Source: Paralvinella palmiformis (lineage: Eukaryota > Annelida > Polychaeta > Terebellida > Alvinellidae). Taken from it: a DNA stretch of 64,000 bases. The notes under the pieces were generated by a model that did not search any database, was not told the DNA's origin, and saw nothing but the letters and a program-made list of their open reading frames with translations. Positions 1 through 11,190 of this stretch are shown here, in pieces (the stretch's first letter is position 1; every line of letters starts with the position of its first letter). The position numbers were made by a program, and so were the translations under genes. The stretch spans positions 268,501-332,500 of the forward strand of contig JAODUP010000356.1 of assembly GCA_025642065.1 (NCBI GenBank). The letters are read 5' to 3'.

Positions 1-166
1 AACATAGAACTTGTCATAAAACTAACAACAATTGCAATTTAAGCATAAAATGAATTATCCAGCTTTGCAGATTATTTTAACAGCACCACAAAGTAGTGGT
101 GCTCTTATAGTGGTAATCGAATCAATTATAAATTATAAATTAATTTTAAAATTGTGCTTTGGTTAC

Positions 167-659
167 CTGCTATGCCAGCTCTTATATTCTCTCTGTCTTC
201 GTCTAGTTCCTCAAGCTCATTGTAACCAGAATCCTTTTTGCCGAGACTGACTATGGCCACGTTCGTGTATTCCGAGTCCAAACCATAAAATATCCGTTCG
301 GTGCCATTTTCGCTTAGCCCAGAGCTATATATACACCAGTGAATATAATCAACACATAAGGATGGATGTTTATGAAGTTAAAAACTGTGTAAGAAAAGTA
401 TACTAACGGCTTAAAAGACCAAATGTATACACAAGTCTGAAAGCAATAAAAATATAAACAACAAAATAAAATCTGAAACTTTGTTTTCAACAGTTTCCTC
501 TAAATACAGAAAAAGACACATTAAAGATACGAATACTAACATTCGGATCAGTTCGGATAACTTGTTTGCTCTCGATTCCTGGAATGACTGAGTGGCTTTT
601 GTCAGAGAAAACTCATCACCTTTCTCTCCTTTATATATTCCTAGCACAAGACCCTTCAT
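167..659 (-). CDS. LAP3: Second leucine aminopeptidase gene (LAP3 paralogue), exons 2 and 3 only, runs off left edge
   Basis: Two minus-strand exons match exons 2 and 3 of the complete LAP3 gene at 15010-29063. Exon 2 is 659 down to 541 (119 nt, begins MKGLVLGIYKGEK); exon 3 is 324 down to 167 (158 nt, contains VSLGKKDSG). Both have exactly the lengths and phases of the other copy, with acceptor ATATTTACAG before exon 2, donor GTTAGT after it and donor GTAACC after exon 3. I count about 4 amino-acid differences in 39 for exon 2 and about 12 in 53 for exon 3, so this is a diverged paralogue rather than an allele. No stop or frameshift is seen. Exon 4 onward would lie beyond base 1; exon 1 (leader) should lie on the minus strand above 660 but I could not find it. 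These exons belong to the N-terminal regulatory domain of M17 peptidases, so catalytic competence cannot be judged here. Confidence 0.85.
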
Positions 660-2129
660 CTGTAAATATCAGTACGGTAATTAGTACGATTACTTAAAGA
701 AAAAAAGCTCGAATTTAAACACAGAACAATGCCCCCAATGGTTTCTAATTTGCGTTATACTTAATCAGTTATTGAACAAGTGTTCCCAAACTGTTGAAGT
801 TCAGTTTATTTATTCCACATAATACAGTTATGGAATTTCATTTAATTAAAAAATATAAGTTGAAAAGGAGAATGTCACAAGCAGAATATGTTTATATTAA
901 AAATATCTGGTTAATATAAATACAAAATTTAAATAAATAAATTCATAGAACAATAATTTCCTTTTCGAGTTATATCACACTTTGTATAATTCAGTTGTCC
1001 AGCTGAGAACTAATGTTTTAAAAGTCGAATAGTGACACAGTGAATACTTTACGAAAATAAATGTCCCATGAATATTCTGAAATGTGAAATGGACAGGTAT
1101 GGGACATAACAAGTATGAAGTACCTTTGGACTTAAGTGCATCAAGTATATACTAGCTTGTGACATGAGGACTGTGTAGGGTTTTACAGAAATAGGGCCTT
1201 ATAATTATATAAATGTGATAGTTGAAGAGCAATCAAACTTCTCCAGTGTTTAGTGTGTTGTATAAAGAATAAATTACTATTGGACAGAGAAGAAAATAAT
1301 GCTGTGTGAGACATAATAGAATATGTTTGAAATGTGCATACTTTCAGACTCATATGCTATCAAAATGACACATCAATCGATCTCTGGATTGTTACAGAGA
1401 ACAAAGACTCTGGTGTTACACCAGCAGAGATGATTTTCCAAATAGTTTCTCATACAACACATTTGCTTAGGGTTGTCTGGAATGATACAGCTCTATTACT
1501 CCAGATTATGTTTTATTGAGCCCCAAATTGTCACATAAATCATGGTTGTAGCCATACTCTGTATAAGAAATGAGATAACCAAACCTTCATATTTAATAAT
1601 CCGACTTTGACAGTTAAAGCAAACCCAAAATATCAGCATATGAAAACATCCATCCACAAATGGTGGTGGAAGATAGCATCATTCATGACAGAATACAAAT
1701 ATAAACTGGATTTCACATTAATAAGTTTGTAAGTGAGAGGTTTATTGTTCATGCAGCGCTGAAGAACGCAGTCGAGAGTTTTTCACGTGACAGTCAATAA
1801 GTGCTGATAAATACTAATGTTTATATCAATAAAACAGTACAATAAATTATGACATGGGACACTCTGAGCAGTTTTTGTGATTCTTAAATTATCTCTAACA
1901 TCCAATGAATTTTATATTGTAACTGAATCATTAACAGAGATCGATGCACTTATAGTTCAGTTGTTTAAATTGATAAATGTATCGCCTGTAATCCAGAAAA
2001 TATGTACCAATAATTACTCTGTTAGATCTATTCCTGGATCTAATAATGGAATATAATATGGTATGGATAGTGAGGGATAACGACTAACTTAGTGAAGCAC
2101 ATAAATTAAGATAATATATAATTTTTTTT
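660..2129. other. AT-rich stretch without recognisable gene
   Basis: This should be intron 1 and/or upstream sequence of the minus-strand LAP3 paralogue. The bases just beyond its exon 2 (TACTAATTAC...CTGATATTTACAG read on the minus strand) resemble those before exon 2 of the other copy. I found no exon, no RNA gene and no clear repeat; the short open frames here lack family resemblance. Confidence 0.4.
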
Positions 2130-2400
2130 AATTACACACGCTACATCAGGGTTGGGTTTATGACAGTCATAAACCTGCTGTAAATTACACACACTATATC
2201 AGGGTTGGGTTTATGACAGTCATAAACCTGCTGTAAATTACACACACTATATCAGGGTTGGGTTTATGACAGCCATAAACCTGCTGTAAATTACACACAC
2301 TATATCAGGGTTGGGTTTATGACAGTCATAAACCTGCTGTAAATTACACACACTATATCAGGGTTGGGTTATGACAGTCATAAACCTGTTGTAAACCTGT
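2130..2400. repeat. 53-bp tandem repeat, five units
   Basis: The motif CAGGGTTGGG starts at 2147, 2200, 2253, 2306 and 2359, an exact 53-bp period. Each unit contains TTTATGACAGTCATAAA, a small palindrome. The units multiply the end of a hAT-type element whose inverted copy lies at 52043-53383. Confidence 0.9.
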
Positions 2401-2548
2401 CATAAATAGCTTTATGGTGTCATATACCATCATAAACTGTTTTTCACTATATTTTGTGATTTTTTAAAACTTTCACCTTTGGTCTATTAATTTTGCTAAG
2501 AATCAGCTGTGGATTATCATATGATATTTGATTTAGTATATTTATATA

Positions 2549-2767
2549 TTACAAACATGAATATAAAATAATATCAATTGTGTGTTGGTCTCTCTTAATT
2601 ACAGTATCAGTGGTTTGGTTGTGTAGTGTAGCACACAAGGAATATGACTTGCCATTCTCTCTGCACCAGGGTGTTTGTTCATGGTGACCACATATCTTGT
2701 AATTAGCATGCACTTTACCATCCACTGTCACTCTAAGAAAATATTCCCAGATGGGCAGGTCTACCAC
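2549..2767 (-). pseudogene. BED zinc-finger remnant of a hAT transposase
   Basis: The minus-strand frame reads PIWEYFLRVTVDGKVHANYK then CGHHEQTPWC, resembling the W-x-x-F...C-x-x-C start of BED fingers found at the N terminus of hAT transposases. It sits inside the CAGGGTTGG element. No continuing transposase domain is open, so this is a relic. A related BED-like relic lies at 19307-19606. Confidence 0.45.
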
Positions 2768-3114
2768 CCTTGAACATGACTGGTTATGGTGCTATGCTAT
2801 AAATATAATACACCAATATTTATGAAAAATATACTTTTGACAGTTTATGACTGGTCTTAGAATGTATTACATGATGATTCATGGTCTGTTTTCCCTGCAC
2901 CTTATATCCCCTTTGGCTGTATTGAAGCCACCCATCAAACTAACCATGTATAACTATTATTTAATGTGAAAGCTATAAGATGGATGAATAGAATAAGATA
3001 AGCTGATGTTTTGAACTCTTGCTACCTGGAGGATCATTAAGTAAAGCCACTGTCACTGCATGCATGGTCAGCCAGAGATATACACCAGCAGCACCAATTC
3101 AAGATGGCAGTGTC

Positions 3115-3467
3115 AGCTAGCCTAGCAGTAATAAAGCACCCTACTTGGTGCCAAGATTCAAAGGTTTGTTCCCAGCAAGAGGTTGAAACGTTTCCAGAGA
3201 TTAATTTCTAGACTCACAACATTGTGGTTGGCTGCTCACATTAAATGACTCTGCCATCTCCACTGAACCATTAAAATAAAGGGGGACATCAAAGACCCCC
3301 TGAGGATGTAATACACTCTGGCAGTGACCACCCTCAGGGTATTTTGGCTCCATCTTTCCTTACTGCTCCCATGTGAGTGGTGGGGGAGGAGTTATTCTCA
3401 ACCACTCCAACATAGAGGCTGTGCTGATCAAGCAACAGTCTGGGTTTCACCCCAAAAAGCAAGCAAG
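3115..3467 (+). mobile_element. tRNA-derived SINE (family B), full length, with 15-bp target duplication
   Basis: The 5' part looks like a degenerate tRNA (CTAGCAGTAATAAAGCACCC, then CAAAGGTTTGTTCCC), followed by the conserved body (GTTTCCAGAGATTAATTTCT; CCACCCTCAGGGTATTT) shared with copies at 5265, 32489, 41274 and 43030. The identical 15-mer CAAGATGGCAGTGTC flanks it at 3100-3114 and 3468-3482. The related element at 52043-53383 holds a single copy of this target and no SINE. Confidence 0.88.
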
Positions 3468-3620
3468 CAAGATGGCAGTGTCTTCTTTGTCATCCAATTA
3501 ATGAATACACATAGTTCTATTGAATTAGTACTGCCCCCTATGCTCTAAAACAAATGGCAGACTGATCAGATCAATTGATTTTGGCTACAAACAATACCTG
3601 TGTATGATTACCATAGCCTA

Positions 3621-3651
<31 letters not shown>

Positions 3652-3652
3652 C
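3621..3652. repeat. (AT)n microsatellite
   Basis: A run of about 14 AT units, followed by further AT-rich sequence with ATATATATC motifs; it marks the degraded end of the hAT remnant. Confidence 0.8.
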
Positions 3653-3779
3653 AATATAAATATATATATCATGGTTATGATTATGTATATTATGTAAATG
3701 CTATTATGACAGCATAAAATAAACAATTAATTGCTTTATACACTCACACTTTTGTATTTTCATAACATATCAAAATTAA

Positions 3780-3905
3780 GAACTTTAATTGTACTTGTAC
3801 TTGCATTTTTTTTAAACTACTTGCTTATATTGTTTAAATAAGTACTTGGCAAAACTGAAATTACTTCTACTTAAGTACATTACCCATATACTTGAACTAT
3901 CCCTG
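3780..3905. repeat. Fragment related to the AGTAACT-rich hAT MITE
   Basis: Repeated GTACTTG, ACTTAAGTAC and TACTTCTACTT motifs ending in ATCCCTGG resemble the internal sequence of the CAGGGGTGTGGCG element at 30405-31020. It is short and degraded, so the family link is tentative. Confidence 0.35.
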
Positions 3906-5264
3906 GAAATGGAACACTTTTTGACACTGACTGTTCTGAAATAGCTATTGAACCATTTATCAATTACTTATTCATGAATAGGTTATAAACTATAGTACAA
4001 GTTATTAATCATACTACCTCATGCCCAGGAATCACTAATGGACATTTTATTTACAGTTATTTCACTCTGAGTTCATGAAAAGAAAGCTTAATTTTTGTGT
4101 GACATTTCATGATGAAGAATATTATTCACAAACCATGAATCCTTGAATAGCTTGAGTATGATCAGTTTAATAGTAGAAACAGCTCAAAAACAACAGATTC
4201 AAATTTAATTAAACAGAACATATAATTTGGACACAACACGTTTATGCAAAAGAAATTATATATATACTGCTGGTTGGGCCTTTTAAGTAATAGAACACCA
4301 GCAAATAAGAAACCATGCATTTTGTTCTTGCAGTTAGGGATGTTGTTAGGTTATTTTAAATTAAAATTATTATTAAAGCAGATGTATATGACAAAAGATT
4401 GGATCATCATCTGATGCCATAAACTTGATAAAGCCATATTAAAGGTCATTGGACAGTTGCAGGTTTGTTGCCCTTTATAAGTATATATAACTATACTTCT
4501 ATAGCCATGAGATCAGCTGCTGGATTATTTAGAAACAACTATACTTTAACTAATTAAAGCAGGATCATTAATCAGTTAATAGCAAAGTGTAGGGATGACA
4601 TTGGATGCTGATGATTTACATACCATTGCGTGTCAAACTCAAAGCTTTTATGTGATAGATTAGAAGTCATTCCTCAATTCAGGATCATAATAGAAATAAG
4701 TGTTTTCACTTTTTTTGTGCTATCCTCGTATTTTAATGTATTTTACTATTAAGTATTATATTTATTTACACTGCTACTACAACACTAGCTCACTAGGTCT
4801 ATATAAAATAAACAAATTATATCAAAATCTCATCTTTTCAAACAATATACAGACGTTAAATGGGCATGTGCTGCCACCTGGTGGTTACTGGATCAAAATA
4901 ACACAATAATATATAAATTAATTACCTCAGGAGCTAGATCTAAAATCAAACTTATGAGTCAATCGGAAATGCTAAATACTTTTACCTGAATCAAAAATCG
5001 ATTAACCCAGAAAATATTAACAAAGACAGAAGATTCGTTCGCATTTGCTAAACGACGATTACGATACATGCAATTAAAATAATTAAGATATTATTCAATA
5101 GATTAGTTAATTAAATTTGTTTTCTTTGGGTACAGGTAATTAGATCATTCCCGCAAAGTGGGACAACGAAATTAAAACAGCTTCAACTTCAAGTCAAAAC
5201 GGCAGTAGTCAAAATGTCCACAATGTGTTACGTCACTGAGGCTGGCAAGAGCACAGCTAGCTGG
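3906..5264. other. AT-rich intergenic sequence, nothing recognised
   Basis: No open frame with family resemblance, no tRNA or rRNA. Short open frames (for example at 4700-4909) have low-complexity composition and no splice-supported partner. Confidence 0.35.
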
Positions 5265-5577
5265 GATTGTTTTGCTTGTGTTTCAGGGAGAATCCCCAGG
5301 CTGTCACTTATTCAGTACAACCTCCTATATATGTTGGATTGGTTAATACCAGCTTCTACCCTACCACTCACATGGGAGCAGTACGGAAAGATGGAGCCGA
5401 AATACCCTGAGGGTGGTCACTGTTAGAGTGTATTCTACGCCCTCAAGGGGTCTTTAACGTCCCCCTTTATTTTAATCAATTCAGTGGAGACGGCAGCGCC
5501 ATTTAGCGTAGTCAGCAACCCACGATGTTGTAAGCCGAGAAATTAATCTCTGGAAAGGTTTCGACCTGTTGATGGGA
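5265..5577 (-). mobile_element. SINE family B copy, head missing
   Basis: The minus strand matches the body of the SINE at 41274-41625 (CCTGAGGGTGGTCACTG and TTAATCAATTCAGTGGAGACGG on the plus strand). The match stops near 5577, before the tRNA-like head, so this is a truncated copy. Confidence 0.8.
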
Positions 5578-5734
5578 TGAGAATTCCCCGCAGATCGGCG
5601 GTTTCCCGCGTTTTAAAAATATTTCCCAAGAAAATCAACCATAAAGTTTTATATATAATCTCAGGATGCTGCAGGTGGCTCTAAAATTGCTCAAATTTCT
5701 AAATTTTCCAGCTTTTCTCTTTTGTTCTCATCCC

Positions 5735-5860
5735 CGCTCTTGCTGGGATCGAACCTGTGACCCTTGGCACCAATTAAATGCTAGCTATAGGTGTTTATCA
5801 TTGACTTTCAGGTCAATGGTGTTTATATTATAACCGCCGGACCACCGGAGCTATTGAGCT
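5735..5860 (-). mobile_element. tRNA-like SINE head, minus strand
   Basis: The plus strand reads GGGATCGAACCTGTGACCC (B-box-like in reverse) and ends ACCACCGGAGCTATTGAGCT, the mirror of an A-box region. The intervening bases contain an inserted or expanded stretch. It may be the displaced head of the neighbouring SINE or a separate family. Confidence 0.45.
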
Positions 5861-6284
5861 AGCTAGGATATATCAGAGCTTATACATAAACAGTCTTTGG
5901 ATATATAGTCATATATACTGGGCATTATCTTCTGTAGGCTCCTAAATATGCTGTATGTCCAAATCGGGCCCACCATGGCCAATACGGCCACCTGCATAAA
6001 CTATTAGAAGTAGCCGATCTTCACCGTGCGTGCGCGCAGCTCGGAGTACGGACAGTTGCTCACCGGACAGTTGATCACCCGGACACTTAATTGCTCACCA
6101 AGCAAATGAAAAAGTGGACACTTGCTCACCAATAAATTGTAATGAAAAAAATTAAATAAAATTTAAAAAATCAATGATTTCTAATTCAGAAATATATTTC
6201 TTAGTATCCTATTACTTATATAATTATTGGGATGAATATTACCAATTATTAGGGCATTAAAGTTCAGATGATGATTGATAATGA

Positions 6285-6455
6285 TTGATATTTTACGGCA
6301 CAAAGTAAACTAAATGGGCCGAGCGACCTCCAAAGGTAATGATCCGAAGTAAAAAACGAAACAATCTTCAGATATGCCTACGCCGAGATTCGAACACGGG
6401 TGGTATTGATCTGTGGTCCAACACGCTACTGCTAGACCACGAAGACACCCAAAAT
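6285..6455 (-). mobile_element. tRNA-derived SINE (family A), minus strand
   Basis: Reverse complement carries GTGGTCTAGCAGTAGCGTGT (A-box region) and GTGTTCGAATCTCGGCG (B box), then GGAGGTCGCTCGGCCCATTTAG, the body shared with copies at 18007, 23805, 28575, 32390, 55373 and 57720. Confidence 0.75.
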
Positions 6456-6599
6456 TAAATTAAAGTTCAGAGATTATTTTATTTGAATAATATAATTATC
6501 TCCATTTTTTCTCTCATTATGAATATTAATAGTATTGATCGCCGAACTTTAATCCCCTAGCGGCTGGGGGCGGCTTGACAGGGCCAGCCTCTTTCATTT

Positions 6600-6830
6600 A
6601 CATGTTCCATCCACTGGCAGATCCATTTGCACAATTATAAGCGGCATAATACACCATTTTACACGCTTAAAAAAGAAAATATAGAAAACGTAACACGTGT
6701 TAAACATGGCAACGGCGAGTGTTTGGTGTCTATGTTTGTCAAAGATGACGTCACATTCCGAAGTTTTCCAAAAGTTCTCGATTAAAGCTGTGGCATATGT
6801 GTCCATGTGAGATGCTAGCAAAGCAAGTTT
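6600..6830 (+). repeat. Dispersed repeat, partner at 37900-38070
   Basis: The block from AATACACCATTTTA through AACGTAACAC, TTAAACATGGC, GAGTG and TCTCGATTAAAG is repeated with moderate divergence near 37935-38060 in the same orientation. About 150 bp are shared. Function and family are not recognised. Confidence 0.6.
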
Positions 6831-7860
6831 TAAAACCGCTGTAACTTAATTTTTTGGCAGTAGCTGATTGTAATCCGGAACATTTATAAAACATAATATG
6901 AATATTGTTTGCTTGTCAGTTATAATAATTAATGATAAATTAAGTTCGCTAATGATGAAATAATGAAAAAATCACACAAATAAATAAATAATGGTAACAT
7001 TCATTAGTTTGCTTAAGTTTTATATGACATTGGCATGTCGGTAATTATAAGTGTTAGAAGAAACGCGGTGCATCAGGTTTCCATGTTGACGCAGTTCCAT
7101 AATTTTACCAAGAGAAACCTTGCCCAGTGTGTCCACATCTCCTTTATTTAAAAGAATCTCCTTTATTTCATGACTTTGCTAGATTTCCATTGATTCCTCC
7201 CTGTTTGGGACAAAAGGACATTGTCTGCATTTGTACTGGCTTATTTCATCATAATTGAGCGAGTAATTGTATTCAAGTGACTTCTATACTTTCAAATTGA
7301 GCTCTTTCTGCAATAAAACACTAGTTTATAAGGGTGTATTATCTATTTTCCCATTCATGTCACTTTTTTCAACATTTTTGACAGGGGTCCCCCTCAAACT
7401 CACACCCTCATGGCAGCATTGGGGCTACAAATAAAGCCTACGATTTTAGCTCCTTTAGTTTCATTTCAAGTTTGTTTAGAAAAAATGTTTAATATTAACT
7501 GCCTGAAATTTGATGTATATTTATCACCGTCGTCATGAACGATTATGGTAAACGTAAACAAAATTTAGTAATAGTGTTTACTCGTGATAGTTAATATTAT
7601 TTTGTCAATGCTTTTATAACTTAAACAAATTAGTTTTTAAAAACTATAAACAATTTATTAATGTATTTAGTTATTAATAATAATGCTATATCGTTATTAT
7701 GATGTATTAATGTTTTAATAATTCTTATTACCAGTGTTTAATCAATTAATTTATTTTCTTTATTAAAATTCTGCACTATTATTGCTACCTGGTATTTTTA
7801 ATTGAAATTATAATTTAATATTTGTATTTTAATATAGTGACGTACCACAAACAAATTTCT
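6831..7860. other. AT-rich intergenic sequence
   Basis: No gene, RNA or clear repeat recognised over this kilobase. Confidence 0.35.
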
Positions 7861-7862
7861 AT

Positions 7863-8192
7863 GTGGCGTTATATCAAATGAAATATGTTAATTCGTCCAA
7901 TTCGAGTGTCGAGGCAAACTTTCCCAAGACAAATAGGTCAGAAGGTGAGAGGGATGTCCAAAACACGTGCATGGATACCGCCATTGACCTGAAAGAAAAC
8001 AAGACCGAACACGGCCGCCGATTTGATGGCAAACAGGTCCCAACTTCCGGTCGTGGAAAAAAGAGCGCAGACTGCAAAATCGGGTTTATAAACATGGTGA
8101 ATTATTGTTATGTCGTTGGTTGCATAAGCCGTGGGAGTAAAATTAATACAAAAGGAATATCTAGTTTAGTTAGGATCAAACGGCAGAGATAG
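7863..8192 (+). pseudogene. THAP-like N-terminal fragment with upstream repeat
   Basis: The open frame ends with MVNYCYVVGCISRGSK followed by a basic tail and a stop at about 8190. Met-x-x-x-Cys-x4-Cys at an N terminus is the start of a THAP zinc finger (C2CH); the distal Cys and His and the rest of the domain are absent. The likely start is the Met at about 8093 rather than the first ATG of the open frame, because the sequence before it (7978-8065) is a repeat also seen at 9331-9425. A poly-G run and no obvious donor follow. I read it as a fragment of a mobile or multicopy THAP gene. Confidence 0.4.
7978..8065 (+). repeat. Short dispersed repeat, copy 1
   Basis: CCATTGACCTGAAAGAAAAC, GGCCGCC and GGTCGTGGAAAAAAG recur in order at 9331-9425. 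The pair lies on either side of a LINE fragment. GC content is higher than the surroundings. Confidence 0.65.
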
Positions 8193-8519
8193 AAGGGGGG
8201 GGGGGTTGCCGAATAGACTAAATATAATAATAGTTAAGCTTAATTTTACTAAAGATGGCAACTTGGTGACGTCAACCAAACACGAAAAACAAACTAGAAA
8301 CAATACATTGTACTAGCAAATTGCTAGTAGCACCTAGCATCTAAACGTGTTTTAAAACTATAAATGTTTTTGCGAACCAGCACCCCAAATGAATCAATAT
8401 TATTATTGAGAGAAATTACAGACACACTTTCCTCCCTACAATGCGCTTGTATGTATATTGTTTATACGTTGACCACAAATGAGAGCCATAAGCATTGCAA
8501 AGGAATGATCTAAATGATT

Positions 8520-8864
8520 TTACTTTAATACTGGAAGAACATATTTTGAAGCGACTGAAAAGCTTATATTCCCTCTTGAATAAAGTGATTTATCATATCT
8601 CACAATATCATCATCATTCTGATGTTTGTCATGCATAATTACACCTAAATATTTGTTACTTGTCACGAAAGTCAGAGGCATATCATTAAGGCAGAGAGTA
8701 GATAAAAATAAACCATTCAGTGAATTTGGTTTGAAACACATACACGTCGTCCCTTTCTCATTGTAAATAATAAAATATGAAACAGCAAAGTCAGCACATA
8801 TATGATGCAGTTCCCGGAGAGTTGTAGTTGAGCGAGCTATGATCCAGGTATCATTCGCGTACAA
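8520..8864 (-). pseudogene. Non-LTR retrotransposon reverse transcriptase fragment
   Basis: 114 open codons carry the palm-end motif as MYANDTWIIA (YAND in place of the catalytic YADD), then a CADFAVSYFIIYNEKGTT-type stretch and NKYLGVIMHD, all in the order expected for LINE reverse transcriptases. The start and end are truncated and one of the two catalytic aspartates is replaced, so it is dead. It may belong to the same LINE class as the C-terminal piece at 49544-50065. Confidence 0.75.
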
Positions 8865-9330
8865 TAATTAATTTATGATCATGCCATTCATACTACAACC
8901 AATAGAACTCTGTTTAAATAATACATATATATATATATATATAAAAAAAAAAATTTTTTTGGGGGAAATAAATTAATACATCAAATAGCCAGTTAAATAT
9001 TGGTATTATATATGGAATAGGTCGGGTAGACCTAGATAAGATTGTGTATATACTTCATATAAATTGGCTAAAAAGTCGTACAGAAAAGTATGTAAGGATG
9101 CTGTCAACTCTAAGATATATACTGAATTTAACACTGTCACTAAAGGGATCTGATGAAATGTCGAATTGCATTCGGTCTCTCCGATGTGGCAGACATAATT
9201 AAAAGATCAGTAACATTGAATTGTTTTTATGTAGAAAGTTCATGACAATGTGGTATGCGTAATGCGGTATACGAGTCCGAATACGTATTATTATTATGCG
9301 ACATTGTGCTAGCGTATGCGACATTGTGGT
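8865..9330. other. AT-rich spacer with (AT)n run
   Basis: Contains an AT run at about 8927-8943 and an A-run/T-run junction at 8944-8960. From 9250 to 9330 there are short repeats of ATGCGGTA and GACATTGTG. No gene recognised. Confidence 0.4.
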
Positions 9331-9425
9331 ATCCATTGACCTGAAAGAAAACTAGACCGAGTAGTCAATGATGTTTGAAAGGGCCGCCATGACGAAACAG
9401 CGCTGACTACCGGTAGTGGAAAAAA
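9331..9425 (+). repeat. Short dispersed repeat, copy 2
   Basis: Matches 7978-8065 in the order CCATTGACCTGAAAGAAAAC, GGCCGCCATG and GTAGTGGAAAAAAG, here without an open frame. Confidence 0.6.
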
Positions 9426-9835
9426 GCAACGTTGAAGCGGCTGTTTACGTTTTCCATATTTTGACGCATAACGAATACTATGATTTCAGCGAATCACAAT
9501 TCGGTTTTGTTTCAGGATCGGGAGCTAATGTTTGGCTATACCATTAACTCGTGATATGTTATCTAGTATAATATTAAAAGGGGCTCTCCAATGTTTCCCT
9601 GTTCGTTGGATGTGGATGGCACATTTGATGCAATTCCTCAACAGACATAGGTCAAGTAAATTCTGGCCCATGTTAATCACCTTTAAACACAGCTGTATAT
9701 TATTTGGGGAAAAATACTTTCCCAGCAAACATGCATATGTTAGTCCAACGTTGGATATTGTTATGCGGTAATTTCGATGTTGGGCTAACGTTGGACCAAC
9801 TATTGAATTTCACTGAAATTCGATTGGTATACAGC

Positions 9836-10034
9836 GGTTGGAATCCAACGATGTTGGGCCAAAGTTGTATCAACTATTGTATTTCACTTCGTATGCAACA
9901 TGAATCCATCGATGTTGGGCCTTCACTGAAATTCGGTTGGAATACATCGGCTGGAATCCAACGATGTTGGGCCAAAGTTATATCAACTATTGTATTTCAC
10001 TTGGTATGCAACATGAATCCATCGATGTTGGGCC
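9836..10034 (+). repeat. 113-bp direct repeat in the left subterminal region
   Basis: The block from TTGGAATCCAACGATGTTGG to CATCGATGTTGGGCC occurs at about 9836-9921 and again at 9949-10034, spaced 113 bp, with few differences. Units contain GTTGGGCC motifs that recur at the right end of the unit. Confidence 0.8.
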
Positions 10035-10239
10035 AACCATCCACTATGAGGCTGTACCCAACATGAATCAATAAATAAGAACAATTAAAATTAATTTCTC
10101 TAGAAACTAAATAAAATATGTATGTTTGTTTTAAAAGACGAATTGCATAATAATATGTGCACACCATTGTTATGAATTAATTAAAATTTCATTTAACATT
10201 CAGTGCGGTATTCAAATGCCGGCAGTTTAAGCAGCATAC

Positions 10240-10278
10240 GATGGCGAACTCGTACGTGTCATTCGCCAAATATAGGTA
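10240..10278 (+). other. Possible first exon of the DUF4806-type gene
   Basis: An ATG at about 10240 opens MANSYVSFAKY and runs directly into a donor-like AG|GTAATTTG. It lies in the right place and strand to begin the gene whose other exons are at 12025-12944, but no intermediate exon connects them and the peptide alone is not diagnostic. Confidence 0.2.
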
Positions 10279-10699
10279 ATTTGTATTTAAAAATGTGAAC
10301 TATTTATTAAATATATAACCTTCTTACATAATAAAGTCACTTCATTGCCGCTTAATTAGCATTGTTTATACTATAGTCATAGTCGTTTAGAACACAAATG
10401 CAATGTCGTTGTATGAAGGGCAATACTAGGTGTTTATTCGATATAAATTACAAGTAGGTCTTGATATTGTTACAATTCTACTGTATGCCTATTTCTCTTA
10501 TGGCTACAGTGGCGTATATAAGGTAAGGCAAGTATGGCACGTGATCTTGACGCCACTGGAAAGGGCGCCACTGACTGATATTTTTTAGCTAATTTTATAG
10601 TAGTTATCCGAAAGATGGCCGGGAAAAATCGGTGGCCCGGACGCCTGGGACGTGTGGATTTTGTCTTCAAGTTAGTGAGTAGTCTAAAACACTAGCCCG

Positions 10700-11190
10700 A
10701 TATGGCTGCTGACATTTTGATGCAAGATATGCGGTAGTCTGAAGTTCGTTTTCCGTATACTGATTTTCTGCTGTTTTGGAACTATTCGTGGTGGAAACAC
10801 ACCTGCGCAGATACCTCACCAACTGTTGCTAAAAAAGCACTGTTCCATATTCAGGCTGGATTTTGGAATGGGTCATATGATAAGCGACAAATATTTATCA
10901 GCCGATAGTTTATTGATCCGAAATAGTGCCAAAATCTACTGCTGTAACCATTTCAGATGTCATAAGTATAAGTATTTATTGAATATAAGAACCATACTTG
11001 AAGGATGGGAGAGCTTTTGGTGAGCTGGTGATCTTGGCTGGTAAACGTCCATTTTGCATTATGATGGTCACGTGACTCAATTACTCTCCTGGTTAGCCGT
11101 TGTCTTTGTTTATAGTAAATAAAAGCGAGTGGCCCTGATTATATGGTGGATTTCTCTGTCCCTTTCCTTTTTATTTGTTTTATCACATAT
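10700..11190 (+). repeat. hAT element 5' half, homologous to 22650-23220
   Basis: About 450 bp match the left half of the hAT element in LAP3 intron 5: GCAAGATATG, GTGGTGGAAA, CACTGTTC, CACTGCTGTAACCATTTCA-type stretch, GAAGGATGGGAGAG, CATTATGATGG and TATATGGTGGATTTC, in the same order and orientation. The transposase C-terminal part present at 23250-23511 is not found here. Confidence 0.8.

Larger units (their letters stand above)
2147..3700 (-). mobile_element. BED-type hAT element remnant (copy 1 of an inverted pair)
   Basis: From the CAGGGTTGGG end to about 3620-3700 this region matches the reverse complement of 52043-53383, for example the segments around AACTATTATTTAAT, GGAGGATCATTAAG and AATTGATTTTGGCTACAAACAAT. 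It contains a degraded BED-finger reading frame on the minus strand and a later SINE insertion (3115-3467). The second end is lost in an AT microsatellite at 3621-3650. TIR sequence CAGGGTTGG and a BED finger are typical of hAT transposons. Confidence 0.65.

Noticed and set aside
411..540. Extension of the LAP3 paralogue exon 2 frame past 541
   Set aside because: The open frame continues into intron 2; the GTTAGT donor and the match to the other gene end the exon at 541.
10470..10670. 66-codon basic minus-strand frame as a gene
   Set aside because: Overlaps the hAT-related segment start (GGCCGGGAAAAATC) and has no family resemblance or splice partner.
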